Made by a program: the position numbers and the translations under genes. This document shows positions 44,780-53,231 of a DNA stretch of 64,000 nt, in pieces. The notes under the pieces are model-generated. The model was not told the DNA's origin and did not search any database. It was given only the letters and a program-made list of their open reading frames with translations. This stretch comes from an uncultured Balneola sp. (GTDB taxonomy: Bacteria > Bacteroidota > Rhodothermia > Balneolales > Balneolaceae): contig CAJXQC010000010.1 of assembly GCA_913058495.1 (NCBI GenBank), positions 1 to 64,000 of the forward strand. Reading direction: 5' to 3'. The first letter of the stretch is position 1, and every line of letters begins with the position of its first letter.

Positions 44780-46717
44780 ATGGGCGAAGAAAGGGTAAAA
44801 CTTGCAAAGAGTAATGAAGATGTTCAGAAGTTCATGAAAAACGTTCTGAAAGACGCACGTGCTCTTGAAAGAATGTTGGAAGAGGATTGGTTTGAAACAG
44901 ATGTAATTCGGATCGGGGCGGAACAGGAGTTGTGTCTGATCGACGAGCATGGTAAAGCGATGCCTAATGCCATGGAAGTAATGGATGCGCTGGGCGATGG
45001 GAACTACACAACTGAGATCGCTAAATTCAACATCGAAATAAACCTGGAACCGCTGGAGTTTAAAGACAATTGTCTTTCTCAGATGGAAGAAAATCTTCAG
45101 CGTGAGGTTGCCTATGTCCGAGAAAAAGTTCAGGAATTAGGTGGGGATATTTTATTGACCGGAATTCTTCCTTCTATCCGAAAATCGGATGTAGCGATTG
45201 AAAACCTGACACCGCTCCCACGCTACAAAGCTCTCTGTGATGCTATAGATAATATGCGGGGGAAAGAATATGAAATTCGTATTCAGGGAATGGACGAATT
45301 ACTCATGAAATTCGATACTCCGCTTCTGGAAGGGTGCAACACCGGATATCAGATCCATCTGCAAATTAAACCTGATGAGTTTGTTTCTAAATACAATATC
45401 GCCCAGGCAATTACGGCCCCTGTGTTAGCAAGTGCGGTTAATTCTCCTATTCTGCTAGGCAAAAGATTATGGGCAGAAACCCGAATTGCTCTTTTTCATC
45501 AATCGGTAGATACCCGTGGAGTAGGTGATCATTTAAGAGATTCACTGCCAAGAGTTACTTTTGGCTCCGATTGGCTTCGAGGAAGTATTCTGGATATTTA
45601 TAAAGAAGATATTTCAAGGTATCGAGTGCTTTTAAGTTCAAATCTGGAAGAGAATGTGGACGAACTTTTAAAGAACGGAATACCGCCAAAACTGATGGCG
45701 TTGAATGTTCATAACGGAACCGTTTACAGATGGAATAGACCTTGTTATGGAATAGGAGGAGGGAAGCCTCATTTGAGGATCGAAAACAGAGTACTACCAT
45801 CAGGGCCAACAGTTGTGGATGAAATTGCAAATACTGCGTTCTGGTTAGGATTGATGAATGGTATGGAGGATGCATATTCTGATATTACCAAAGTGTTGGA
45901 TTTTGATAATGCTCGGTTGAACTTTTTCGCAGCTTCTAAAATGGGACTGGATACAAAGTTTATCTGGACTGATGACAGGAAAGTAACTGCTCGCGACCTG
46001 ATCAAAGAAGAACTTTTACCGATCGCCAGAGCCGGTCTTGAAAAAGTGAATATTCTGGAATCTGATATCGACACTTATTTAGGTGTAATTGAAGACAGAG
46101 TAGAAAGTGCACAAACAGGATCATATTGGGTGGTTAAATCTTATGGAAAGCTCATAAAAGAGAATAACAGAGAACAAACACTTTCGACGATAACCGGAGC
46201 AATGGCCAAAAATCAACAAAAAGGTGAGCCGGTTCATAAGTGGGGTTTGGCACGAGTGGAAGATGTAGCATTATGGAAGCCTTCTACTTTACTGGTGGAA
46301 GAATTTATGACTACTGACCTTTTTACAGCGCGTAAAGACGATCTGATTGAGTTCGCTTCAAATTTATTGGACTGGCGGAGGATCAGATATATACCCATTG
46401 AGGATGATCAAAAACATTTAGTGGGATTGGTTTCGATGCGGATGGTGTTGAGAGAATATTCCAAGGCCGCAAATGAAGAAGGTGAATATAAAAGTCATGC
46501 GATAGAAGATATTATGATCAGCAATCCGATAACCATACATCCGGAAGCTTCGATCATTGAAGCGATGGAAATTATGCAGGATCAGCAAATTGGATGTTTA
46601 CCGGTAGTGAAGAACAGCCGGTTAGTTGGTATTATTACAGAAGATAATTTTTTAAATATCAGCAGAAGACTGATCAAAGCATTGGCAAAAGAAAACAAAA
46701 GTAAGAAGGAAAACTGA
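44780..46717 (+). CDS. GCS2-family ligase fused to a CBS-domain pair
   Basis: A 645-residue protein. Residues about 15-470 match the glutamate-cysteine ligase 2-like ATP-grasp-related family (IRIGAEQELCLID, GCNTGYQIHLQI, GNGTVYRWNRPCYG-type NVHNGTVYRWNRPCYG and PHLRIENRVLPSGPT). Residues about 510-635 form two CBS motifs (VEEFMTTDLFTARKDD and IEDIMISNPITIHPEAS). CBS pairs usually bind adenosyl nucleotides, suggesting energy-state control. The substrate could be a gamma-glutamyl or other carboxylate-amine ligation. It directly abuts the aspartoacylase-like gene, implying a shared pathway. Confidence 0.82.
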   Translation: MGEERVKLAKSNEDVQKFMKNVLKDARALERMLEEDWFETDVIRIGAEQELCLIDEHGKAMPNAMEVMDALGDGNYTTEIAKFNIEINLEPLEFKDNCLSQMEENLQREVAYVREKVQELGGDILLTGILPSIRKSDVAIENLTPLPRYKALCDAIDNMRGKEYEIRIQGMDELLMKFDTPLLEGCNTGYQIHLQIKPDEFVSKYNIAQAITAPVLASAVNSPILLGKRLWAETRIALFHQSVDTRGVGDHLRDSLPRVTFGSDWLRGSILDIYKEDISRYRVLLSSNLEENVDELLKNGIPPKLMALNVHNGTVYRWNRPCYGIGGGKPHLRIENRVLPSGPTVVDEIANTAFWLGLMNGMEDAYSDITKVLDFDNARLNFFAASKMGLDTKFIWTDDRKVTARDLIKEELLPIARAGLEKVNILESDIDTYLGVIEDRVESAQTGSYWVVKSYGKLIKENNREQTLSTITGAMAKNQQKGEPVHKWGLARVEDVALWKPSTLLVEEFMTTDLFTARKDDLIEFASNLLDWRRIRYIPIEDDQKHLVGLVSMRMVLREYSKAANEEGEYKSHAIEDIMISNPITIHPEASIIEAMEIMQDQQIGCLPVVKNSRLVGIITEDNFLNISRRLIKALAKENKSKKEN

Positions 46718-47683
46718 TTGGAAATATTGGCTGAAAAAAAAGAAAAGAATACAAATTCAGTTTCATACAAAGACCGAATAATCGGGAAACTTGAAGGGAA
46801 CAACCCTGGGCCAACAATTATTGCTCTTGCAGGAGTTCATGGAAATGAACCAACAAGTATAAAAGCAGTAGAACATGTGCTCGAAAAGATCAAAGGTCTT
46901 GAAGACAAGTTCTGCGGCAATTTTATTGGTATAAGAGGAAACCTTGAAGCACTGAGTAAAGGCGAACGTTTCATAGATGAAGACATGAATCGTATTTGGT
47001 TTACATCCATACTAGACAAAGTAAGGAGAACTCCATTTGATGAAGTGCTTACTGCCGAACGGAGAGAAACCAAAGCAGTTTTAGAAATTATAGATCCGAT
47101 TATCCTTAACGAGAATAAGAAAGAACCTGTGATCTTTGCGGATCTGCATACTTTTTCAGCAGCAACGGGTTTATTTGCCATCAGTTCCAGAGAAAAAAAG
47201 AATGTAGACCTGTTGAGTAAATTGAATGTGCCTTTGATATTTGGCATTGAAAAAGCTCTGCACGGAACTGCATTGAAATACATTCAAAGTACAGGGAATA
47301 TCGGTTTCGCATTTGAAGCAGGGATGCATTTTAGCGAAAGTGCGGAATTCAATGCTACTGCAGGGATTTATGCACTTCTGAATGCGTCAGGATGTCTGGA
47401 TCTTTCATATATTCCGGATTACGAACCATATCATGAGTTTTTAGCTCAGCAAACAGCCGGTCTCCCTAAAAAAGTAGAGTTTATATATAAACATATTATT
47501 GAAGAGGACGATGATTTTGTAATGAGACCGGGCTTCAAAAACTTTGATAAGATTAAAAAAGGTGATTGGCTCGCCAATGATAAATTAGGCAGAATTGAAG
47601 CACAGGCTGGAGGGTATATCTTAATGCCACTGTATCAGGAACAGGGAAATGATGGGTTCTTTATTGTTAAAGATCTGGGTTGA
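46718..47683 (+). CDS. Succinylglutamate desuccinylase/aspartoacylase family protein
   Basis: A 321-residue zinc carboxypeptidase-fold hydrolase. Zinc ligands are in GVHGNEPTSIKA (His, Glu) and FADLHTFSAATG (His). The TTG start directly follows the previous stop, with AAGGA inside the preceding gene, so translation is coupled. It may hydrolyse an amide made or used by the GCS2-CBS protein. The 3' end carries the first bases of the inverted repeat flanking the GxxExxY gene. Confidence 0.82.
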   Translation: MEILAEKKEKNTNSVSYKDRIIGKLEGNNPGPTIIALAGVHGNEPTSIKAVEHVLEKIKGLEDKFCGNFIGIRGNLEALSKGERFIDEDMNRIWFTSILDKVRRTPFDEVLTAERRETKAVLEIIDPIILNENKKEPVIFADLHTFSAATGLFAISSREKKNVDLLSKLNVPLIFGIEKALHGTALKYIQSTGNIGFAFEAGMHFSESAEFNATAGIYALLNASGCLDLSYIPDYEPYHEFLAQQTAGLPKKVEFIYKHIIEEDDDFVMRPGFKNFDKIKKGDWLANDKLGRIEAQAGGYILMPLYQEQGNDGFFIVKDLG

Positions 47684-47701
47684 ACCACAGAGGGCACAAA
47701 G
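47683..47701. repeat. Left inverted arm flanking the GxxExxY gene
   Basis: A 19-bp segment beginning AACCACAGAG and ending CACAAAG, the inverse of 48094-48112 at 16 of 19 positions. Confidence 0.75.
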
Positions 47702-47708
47702 GTTTAAT

Positions 47709-48092
47709 ATGTTAGAAATGGAGAAATTAAACAAATTGTCTAAGGTTGTCATTGGTGAGGCAATAGAGGTTCATAAAGAGCTGGGACCAGGTCTTTTAGA
47801 ATCGGCATATCAAGCTTGTTTGTTTTATTCTCTAACTGAAAAGGGCTTAAATGTGGAAAAAGAGAAACCAATGCCAATCAAATATAAAAATGTTGAATTA
47901 GACTGTGGCTACAGAATCGATTTGTTAGTGGAGAGGGAATTAGTAGTAGAGTTAAAGGCTGTAGAAGAATTGAATAATATTCATATTGCTCAAGTTATGA
48001 GTTATCTTAAAATGAGTAATTTCAGATTAGGTTTGCTGTTAAATTTTAATGTCAAATATTTGAAACACGGAATCAAAAGAATTATAAATTAA
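47709..48092 (+). CDS. GxxExxY family protein (PD-(D/E)xK-like)
   Basis: A 127-residue protein. It holds the family motif GPGLLESAYQACL and a PD-(D/E)xK-like core, CGYRIDLLVERELVVELKAV. I start at the ATG after the inverted arm; a longer frame would translate the repeat. It is inserted between the aspartoacylase-like gene and scpB, enclosed by 19-bp inverted repeats. GxxExxY proteins are common as solitary genes in environmental bacteria and their role is unknown. Confidence 0.87.
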   Translation: MLEMEKLNKLSKVVIGEAIEVHKELGPGLLESAYQACLFYSLTEKGLNVEKEKPMPIKYKNVELDCGYRIDLLVERELVVELKAVEELNNIHIAQVMSYLKMSNFRLGLLLNFNVKYLKHGIKRIIN

Positions 48093-48093
48093 T

Positions 48094-48112
48094 CTTTGTG
48101 AACTTTGTGGTT
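48094..48112. repeat. Right inverted arm flanking the GxxExxY gene
   Basis: The inverse of 47683-47701 with 3 mismatches. It begins 2 bp after the stop codon and ends 6 bp before the scpB start. Confidence 0.75.
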
Positions 48113-48118
48113 AATTAA

Positions 48119-48853
48119 ATGAAAAACGATTATCAATTTGTAGATGGAACACGATTATCTTCAGTTATAGAAGCACTGATCTTTGCCAGTGAAGAACCTA
48201 TTTCGGGGCAGAAAATCAAATCCATTATTGTTGAAAATGAAGAACAAATAGAAATTTCTGAAGATACAGTTAGCGACTTTGTTGGTAAACTGAACACCCG
48301 CTATGATGAAAATGGTTTAAGTTTCAGGATCGAACGTATTGCCAAAGGGTATACTTTTGTAACCCAGAAAAAATTCCATTATTGGTTAAGTATCTTTCAA
48401 CATGAAAATGCCTATCGAAAACTTTCTCAGTCAGCGATTGAGAGTCTTGCCATCGTAGCATACAAGCAACCTATTACAAAGCCGGAAGTAGATCAAATCC
48501 GTGGAGTAGATTCAGGGTATATTCTCCGACAGTTAATGGAAAAAGCACTGATTGAAGTTTCCGGAAGATCTGACAGCCCGGGGAAACCGCTCCTTTATAC
48601 TACCACTTCACATTTTCTGAGACACTTTGGTATCAATTCTGTTGATGAACTTCCGAAGCCAAGAGAAATTGAAGAAATACTTAAAGATGATGATATGGCA
48701 GAGCATCGTCAGCTACTATTGGAACAGTCCATGATCATGGAAGAGGAAGAAGATGGCTCGATAGAAATAAAAGAAGACCCCGAAGAGGGAGATGTGGAAG
48801 AGGATAATTATGAAAATGAAAAAGATGATGACTCAAAAAATGAAGAGGAATAA
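48119..48853 (+). CDS. scpB: Segregation and condensation protein B
   Basis: A 244-residue winged-helix kleisin partner of the SMC-ScpAB condensin. SVIEALIFASEEPIS at the start and SQSAIESLAIVAYKQPITKPEVDQIRG are diagnostic. The C-terminal ~50 residues are very acidic (EEEDGSIEIKEDPEEG), longer than usual. The stop overlaps rluB (TAATG), a common scpB-rluB pairing. scpA is not adjacent. Confidence 0.93.
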   Translation: MKNDYQFVDGTRLSSVIEALIFASEEPISGQKIKSIIVENEEQIEISEDTVSDFVGKLNTRYDENGLSFRIERIAKGYTFVTQKKFHYWLSIFQHENAYRKLSQSAIESLAIVAYKQPITKPEVDQIRGVDSGYILRQLMEKALIEVSGRSDSPGKPLLYTTTSHFLRHFGINSVDELPKPREIEEILKDDDMAEHRQLLLEQSMIMEEEEDGSIEIKEDPEEGDVEEDNYENEKDDDSKNEEE

Positions 48854-49692
48854 TGAATAAGAAGTCAGGACGAGGGCCCGCCAAAGGAAAAAAAGACACG
48901 AAAAAGAAAAAATCGGGGACTTCACCAAATCGCGTAGATCAGAATTACTCACAGGACGAAGAAATTCGGATTAATAAATTTATTGCACATGCAGGTTTGT
49001 GCAGCCGAAGAGAAGCGGATCAATATATTGCCGATGGTTTAGTGAAAGTGAATGGTAAAACGGTCACCGAAATGGGAACCAAGGTTCGGCGTCAGGATGT
49101 GATTGAGGTAAACGGTCAAAAAATTCAGCTTGAACCATTTGTGTATCTGCTGTTGAATAAACCCAAAAATACCATCACAACAACGGATGATGAAAAAGGC
49201 AGAAATACCGTTTTGGATGAAGTTGAAAATGCAACCGGAGCAAGAGTATATCCCGTTGGAAGATTAGACAGAAACACAACCGGGCTGCTTATTTTAACGA
49301 ATGATGGAGATCTGGCTCACCGTTTAATGCACCCAAGTTACAGTGTCAGAAAGACTTACGAAGTGGAGACGGAACGAATTTTGACGGATGAGGAGTTAAG
49401 TATGTTCAAAACAGGAATACCATTGGAAGATGGGGACGCAAAAGGACATAATGTAAAACGGTTCATGGATGCTCCGAAAATTTTTCAGCTTTCTGTGTTT
49501 GAGGGGCGAAACAGGCTTATTCGTAGAATGGTGGAACATTTTGGGACAGAAGTTACTAAGCTTAAGCGTATAGAATATGCGGGCCTTAATTTAAAAGGAG
49601 TTAAAATGGGTAGGTGGCGCTACCTCAGGCAAAAAGAAGTGAACAACATCCGTGAGCTCGTAAAATTAGAAACTTTAGATTTTAAAAAATAA
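48853..49692 (+). CDS. rluB: Ribosomal large subunit pseudouridine synthase B family
   Basis: A 279-residue rRNA pseudouridine synthase. A basic Lys-rich head (1-35) precedes an S4 RNA-binding domain (INKFIAHAGLCSRREADQYI) and the catalytic domain with the Asp in GRLDRNTTGLLILTNDGDL. GRNRLIRRMVEHFG is the usual late motif. It probably modifies 23S rRNA near U2605. It is coupled to scpB. Confidence 0.92.
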   Translation: MNKKSGRGPAKGKKDTKKKKSGTSPNRVDQNYSQDEEIRINKFIAHAGLCSRREADQYIADGLVKVNGKTVTEMGTKVRRQDVIEVNGQKIQLEPFVYLLLNKPKNTITTTDDEKGRNTVLDEVENATGARVYPVGRLDRNTTGLLILTNDGDLAHRLMHPSYSVRKTYEVETERILTDEELSMFKTGIPLEDGDAKGHNVKRFMDAPKIFQLSVFEGRNRLIRRMVEHFGTEVTKLKRIEYAGLNLKGVKMGRWRYLRQKEVNNIRELVKLETLDFKK

Positions 49693-49701
49693 CCAGCTGT
49701 A

Positions 49702-50577
49702 ATGGAATATGATAACTTATCAATCTCGTCGGGACAAATTCTTACAGATGAAGAACTGCCCATAAAATATGATCTGTATTCACCAATCAGTGGCACGAGA
49801 AAAGATTTTCCTGTTATTATATTTCTGCATGGCTTTAAAGGATTTAAAGACTGGGGTCCATTCCCGGATGCATGTGAAGATATGGCAAGAAATGGTTTCG
49901 GAGTACTGGCAATCAACTTTTCTCACAATGGAATAGGTAACGGCAGAACAGAATATGAGCGATTAGACTTATTTCAAAAATCCACGCTTTCCAAAGATCT
50001 GGACGAGATTGGTTTAGTGATCAGAGCTCTTCAAACGGGTGAAATAGATGATTCACATTCCAATTTGAATACAGACTCAATCGGAATTGTAGGGCATTCC
50101 AGAGGCGGACATACAGCAATTGCAGCGGCTGCAGAATATGAATCTGTTAAATGTTTGGTAACATGGGCAGCTGTTGCGGATTACTTAGATCGTTTTAGTG
50201 AAAAAGAAATATCTGACTGGAATGATAAAGGCTATACGATCTATAAAAACAGCCGAACCGGACAGGACATGAAAGTGGATAAGACCTGGTATGAAGACAC
50301 TAAGGAAAATGCTGATCGATTAATAGCGCTCCGTAGAGTCAAAGAACTAGTAATACCAAGTTTATTCATTCACGGAAGAGAAGATGAGGATGTAGCTCAA
50401 TCCAATTCTGAAGAGTTAGAAATAGCATGTGGTTCAAAAGAAAAAGAGTTGAGGCTTATCGCAAAAGCCGGTCACACATTTGGTGCTTCCCATCCGTTTG
50501 AAGAGGAATTCTTTCCGCCTCAGTTTAAAGAATTGGTAGATCTGACCGGAGCTTGGTTCAGGCAGTATTTGAGGTAG
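49702..50577 (+). CDS. Alpha/beta hydrolase (dienelactone hydrolase-like)
   Basis: A 291-residue serine hydrolase. Oxyanion region FLHGFKGFKDWG, nucleophile elbow GHSRGG, an Asp around FIHGREDEDV, and a His in AGHTFGASHPF. There is no signal peptide. It begins 10 bp after rluB. Substrate unknown. Confidence 0.87.
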   Translation: MEYDNLSISSGQILTDEELPIKYDLYSPISGTRKDFPVIIFLHGFKGFKDWGPFPDACEDMARNGFGVLAINFSHNGIGNGRTEYERLDLFQKSTLSKDLDEIGLVIRALQTGEIDDSHSNLNTDSIGIVGHSRGGHTAIAAAAEYESVKCLVTWAAVADYLDRFSEKEISDWNDKGYTIYKNSRTGQDMKVDKTWYEDTKENADRLIALRRVKELVIPSLFIHGREDEDVAQSNSEELEIACGSKEKELRLIAKAGHTFGASHPFEEEFFPPQFKELVDLTGAWFRQYLR

Positions 50578-50682
50578 ATTCCTTTTAAACTTTTTACACC
50601 TTACTTAAACAATAAACTTGATTACCTCATAGCATAGTCTCACTTTATCTTACTTTTGAAATTTTAAATAAATAAGTAAGAA

Positions 50683-53166
50683 ATGAACTACGGTATTAAG
50701 TTAATGGGTCGGTTTTTCGTCCTTTCTCTTTGTTTTGTGCTTGTTGTTTCCGGTTGTAAGTCTTCCGGTGCGGCTACAAAATCAGGGAGCTCCTCAGCAG
50801 CAACAAAAAAGCCACCTGCCAAAAAAGGTGATCTCAAAAAATTCAGTGAAGTAATTACTAAAGACGCCAAAACAGACGAAGGTTTGTTTAATGTGCACAA
50901 AGTGGACGACAAGTATTACTTTGAGATTCCAAACGAAATGTTGGAAAGAGAAATGTTACTTGTCAGCAGAGTTGCTGGTTCTGTGCAAAATCTAAGTTTT
51001 GGTGGCGCAGGTCAAAAAGCTCGTGGACAACAAGTAGTTAGATGGCAAAGAAAAGACAACAATATTTTGCTTCGCCATGTTTCATATTCAAGTGTTGCAA
51101 ATGAAGATGACCCAATCTATAAATCCGTAAAGAATAATAACTTTGAGCCTGTTGTTTACTCTTTCAAAATTGAAGCAAATAATGAGGACACAACGGGTAT
51201 AGTAGTTGATGTTACAAGCCTTTATACTTCAGATGTTGCTTTAATAAGTGGATTAAGCGGTTTCCAAAGAAGGAATTTTCAGGTAAGAAGATTGGACGGA
51301 AGTCGTTCTTTTGTAGAGAAAATGTCCAGCTACCCGGAAAATATAGAAGTTCGTCATGTACTAACTTATGATGCCAGTAGTCCTCCGGATAATGGATCTA
51401 CCAATACCATCTCATTGGAAATGAACCAATCTATGATTTTGCTGCCGGAAGAACCCGCTCAGCCAAGAAACTGGGACAGGCGTGTAGGTTATTTTTCTAT
51501 CGGACAGTATGACTATAGTTCTGAAGAGCATAAAGCAGCTACGAACCGATTTATTACTCGTTATCAGTTAGTGCCTAAAGACAAAGAAGCTTATTTGAGA
51601 GGAGAATTGGTTGAGCCGGTTGAGCCGATCGTTTATTATTTAGATCCGGCAACTCCTGAAAAATGGAGAAGTTATTTGATCAAGGGTATTGAAGACTGGC
51701 AGGTTGCTTTTGAAGAAGCCGGTTTTAAAAATGCAATTATTGGTAAAGAAGCGCCAACACCTGAAGAAGATCCTGAGTTTTCTCCTGAAGATGTACGCTA
51801 TTCTGTAATGCGATATATCACAAACCCAATTCAGAATGCACAAGGTCCTCATGTTCATGATCCAAGAACAGGACAAATTCTGGAAAGTGATATTCTTTGG
51901 TATCATAATATTCAGAACTTATTAAGAAACTGGTATTTCATTCAAACTGCTGCGTCCAATCCGGATGCAAGAAACGTGAAAATGTCAGACGAGATCATGG
52001 GAGACATGCTCCGTTTTGTAATGGCTCACGAAGTTGGCCACACACTTGGGCTACCACATAACATGGGATCAAGTCCCGGATACACTGTAGAACAATTACG
52101 TGACCCGGAGTTTACTTCAACTCATGGTACAGCACCTTCTATTATGGATTATGCTCGTTTCAACTATATCGCACAGCCGGGTGATGGAGTTACTCACTAC
52201 TATCCTCAAATTGGTGAATATGATAAATGGTCTATCAAATGGGGTTATACATGGTTTCCGGATATCGAAAAGCCGGATGATGAAAATGAAACTCTGAATG
52301 AGTGGATAGTTGCTAATGGCGATGATCCTTTATACTGGTTCGGTTATTCAAACGGAGCTGACCCGCGTTCGCAAACAGAAGCGATTGGTGATGACGCTAT
52401 GAAAGCAAGTGAGCTTGGATTGGCAAACCTTCAGGTTATAACGGATAATCTTATCTCGTGGACAGAGCGTGATGGTGAAGAGTTTTCAGATCTCGAAGAG
52501 TTATATTCAAATGTTCTTGGTCAGTGGAGACGCTATATGGGACATGTTACTACTTATGTAGGGGGTGTTTATCAAACCTACAAGACATATGATCAGGAAG
52601 GCGAGGTGTATGAGTTGGTTTCTGAGTCAGATCAGCGCAGAGCAATGGATTTCTTGAATACACATGCATTTTCTACACCAACATGGGCTTTCAATAAAGA
52701 TATATTGAATAGAATTGACCAATCAGGTGCTGTGGAAACATTCCGCGGAGCTCAAGTTGGGGTTTTAAACAATCTAATGAGGCCGGACAGGCTTGCAAGA
52801 TTAGTAGAAGCTGAAGCAAGAGCTGATGGTGATACTTACACTCTTACTGAAATGATGGATGCGACTAGAAACGGCATTTGGGCTGAAGCAAGAGCAAAGC
52901 AAAATACCGGAATTCACAGACGTCATTTGCAGCGGGCATATATTGAAGTAATGGGCAACCTGTTAAACGAAGAACCATCAGGATTTTTTGCACGCTCAGT
53001 TGATGTAAGCCAGTCTGATATTCGTCCGGTTGTTAGAAATGAACTTGAAATCTTAAAAAGAGATATCAATAGTGCGTTAGCCGGTAGATCTTTGAACAGA
53101 GATACTAAGAATCATTTTGAAGATGCACGAGCCCGTATAGATGATATTCTGGACGGAAACGACTAA
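50683..53166 (+). CDS. Zinc metalloprotease lipoprotein (DUF5117/DUF5118 type)
   Basis: An 827-residue lipoprotein with leader FFVLSLCFVLVV and lipobox VSGCKS. Residues 449-459 form the metzincin motif HEVGHTLGLPH, with a Met-turn phrase SIMDYARFNYI near 485. Flanking DUF5117-like (N-terminal) and DUF5118-like regions fit the large exported proteases of Bacteroidota. It is probably on the outer membrane surface. A terminator follows, separating it from the propeller gene. Confidence 0.88.
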   Translation: MNYGIKLMGRFFVLSLCFVLVVSGCKSSGAATKSGSSSAATKKPPAKKGDLKKFSEVITKDAKTDEGLFNVHKVDDKYYFEIPNEMLEREMLLVSRVAGSVQNLSFGGAGQKARGQQVVRWQRKDNNILLRHVSYSSVANEDDPIYKSVKNNNFEPVVYSFKIEANNEDTTGIVVDVTSLYTSDVALISGLSGFQRRNFQVRRLDGSRSFVEKMSSYPENIEVRHVLTYDASSPPDNGSTNTISLEMNQSMILLPEEPAQPRNWDRRVGYFSIGQYDYSSEEHKAATNRFITRYQLVPKDKEAYLRGELVEPVEPIVYYLDPATPEKWRSYLIKGIEDWQVAFEEAGFKNAIIGKEAPTPEEDPEFSPEDVRYSVMRYITNPIQNAQGPHVHDPRTGQILESDILWYHNIQNLLRNWYFIQTAASNPDARNVKMSDEIMGDMLRFVMAHEVGHTLGLPHNMGSSPGYTVEQLRDPEFTSTHGTAPSIMDYARFNYIAQPGDGVTHYYPQIGEYDKWSIKWGYTWFPDIEKPDDENETLNEWIVANGDDPLYWFGYSNGADPRSQTEAIGDDAMKASELGLANLQVITDNLISWTERDGEEFSDLEELYSNVLGQWRRYMGHVTTYVGGVYQTYKTYDQEGEVYELVSESDQRRAMDFLNTHAFSTPTWAFNKDILNRIDQSGAVETFRGAQVGVLNNLMRPDRLARLVEAEARADGDTYTLTEMMDATRNGIWAEARAKQNTGIHRRHLQRAYIEVMGNLLNEEPSGFFARSVDVSQSDIRPVVRNELEILKRDINSALAGRSLNRDTKNHFEDARARIDDILDGND

Positions 53167-53183
53167 AAATATATTTTCAAATT

Positions 53184-53210
53184 AAAGGGTAGCATGTGCT
53201 ACCCTTTTTT
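53184..53210 (+). terminator. Rho-independent terminator of the metalloprotease gene
   Basis: Stem AAGGGTAGCA/TGCTACCCTT with a 2-nt loop and a T-run, 17 bp after the stop. Confidence 0.88.
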
Positions 53211-53231
53211 ATAAACACAAATAAATAGAAC

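Noticed and set aside
47649-47708. N-terminal extension of the GxxExxY gene
   Set aside because: It would translate the end of the previous gene and the inverted arm; the family starts at the later Met.
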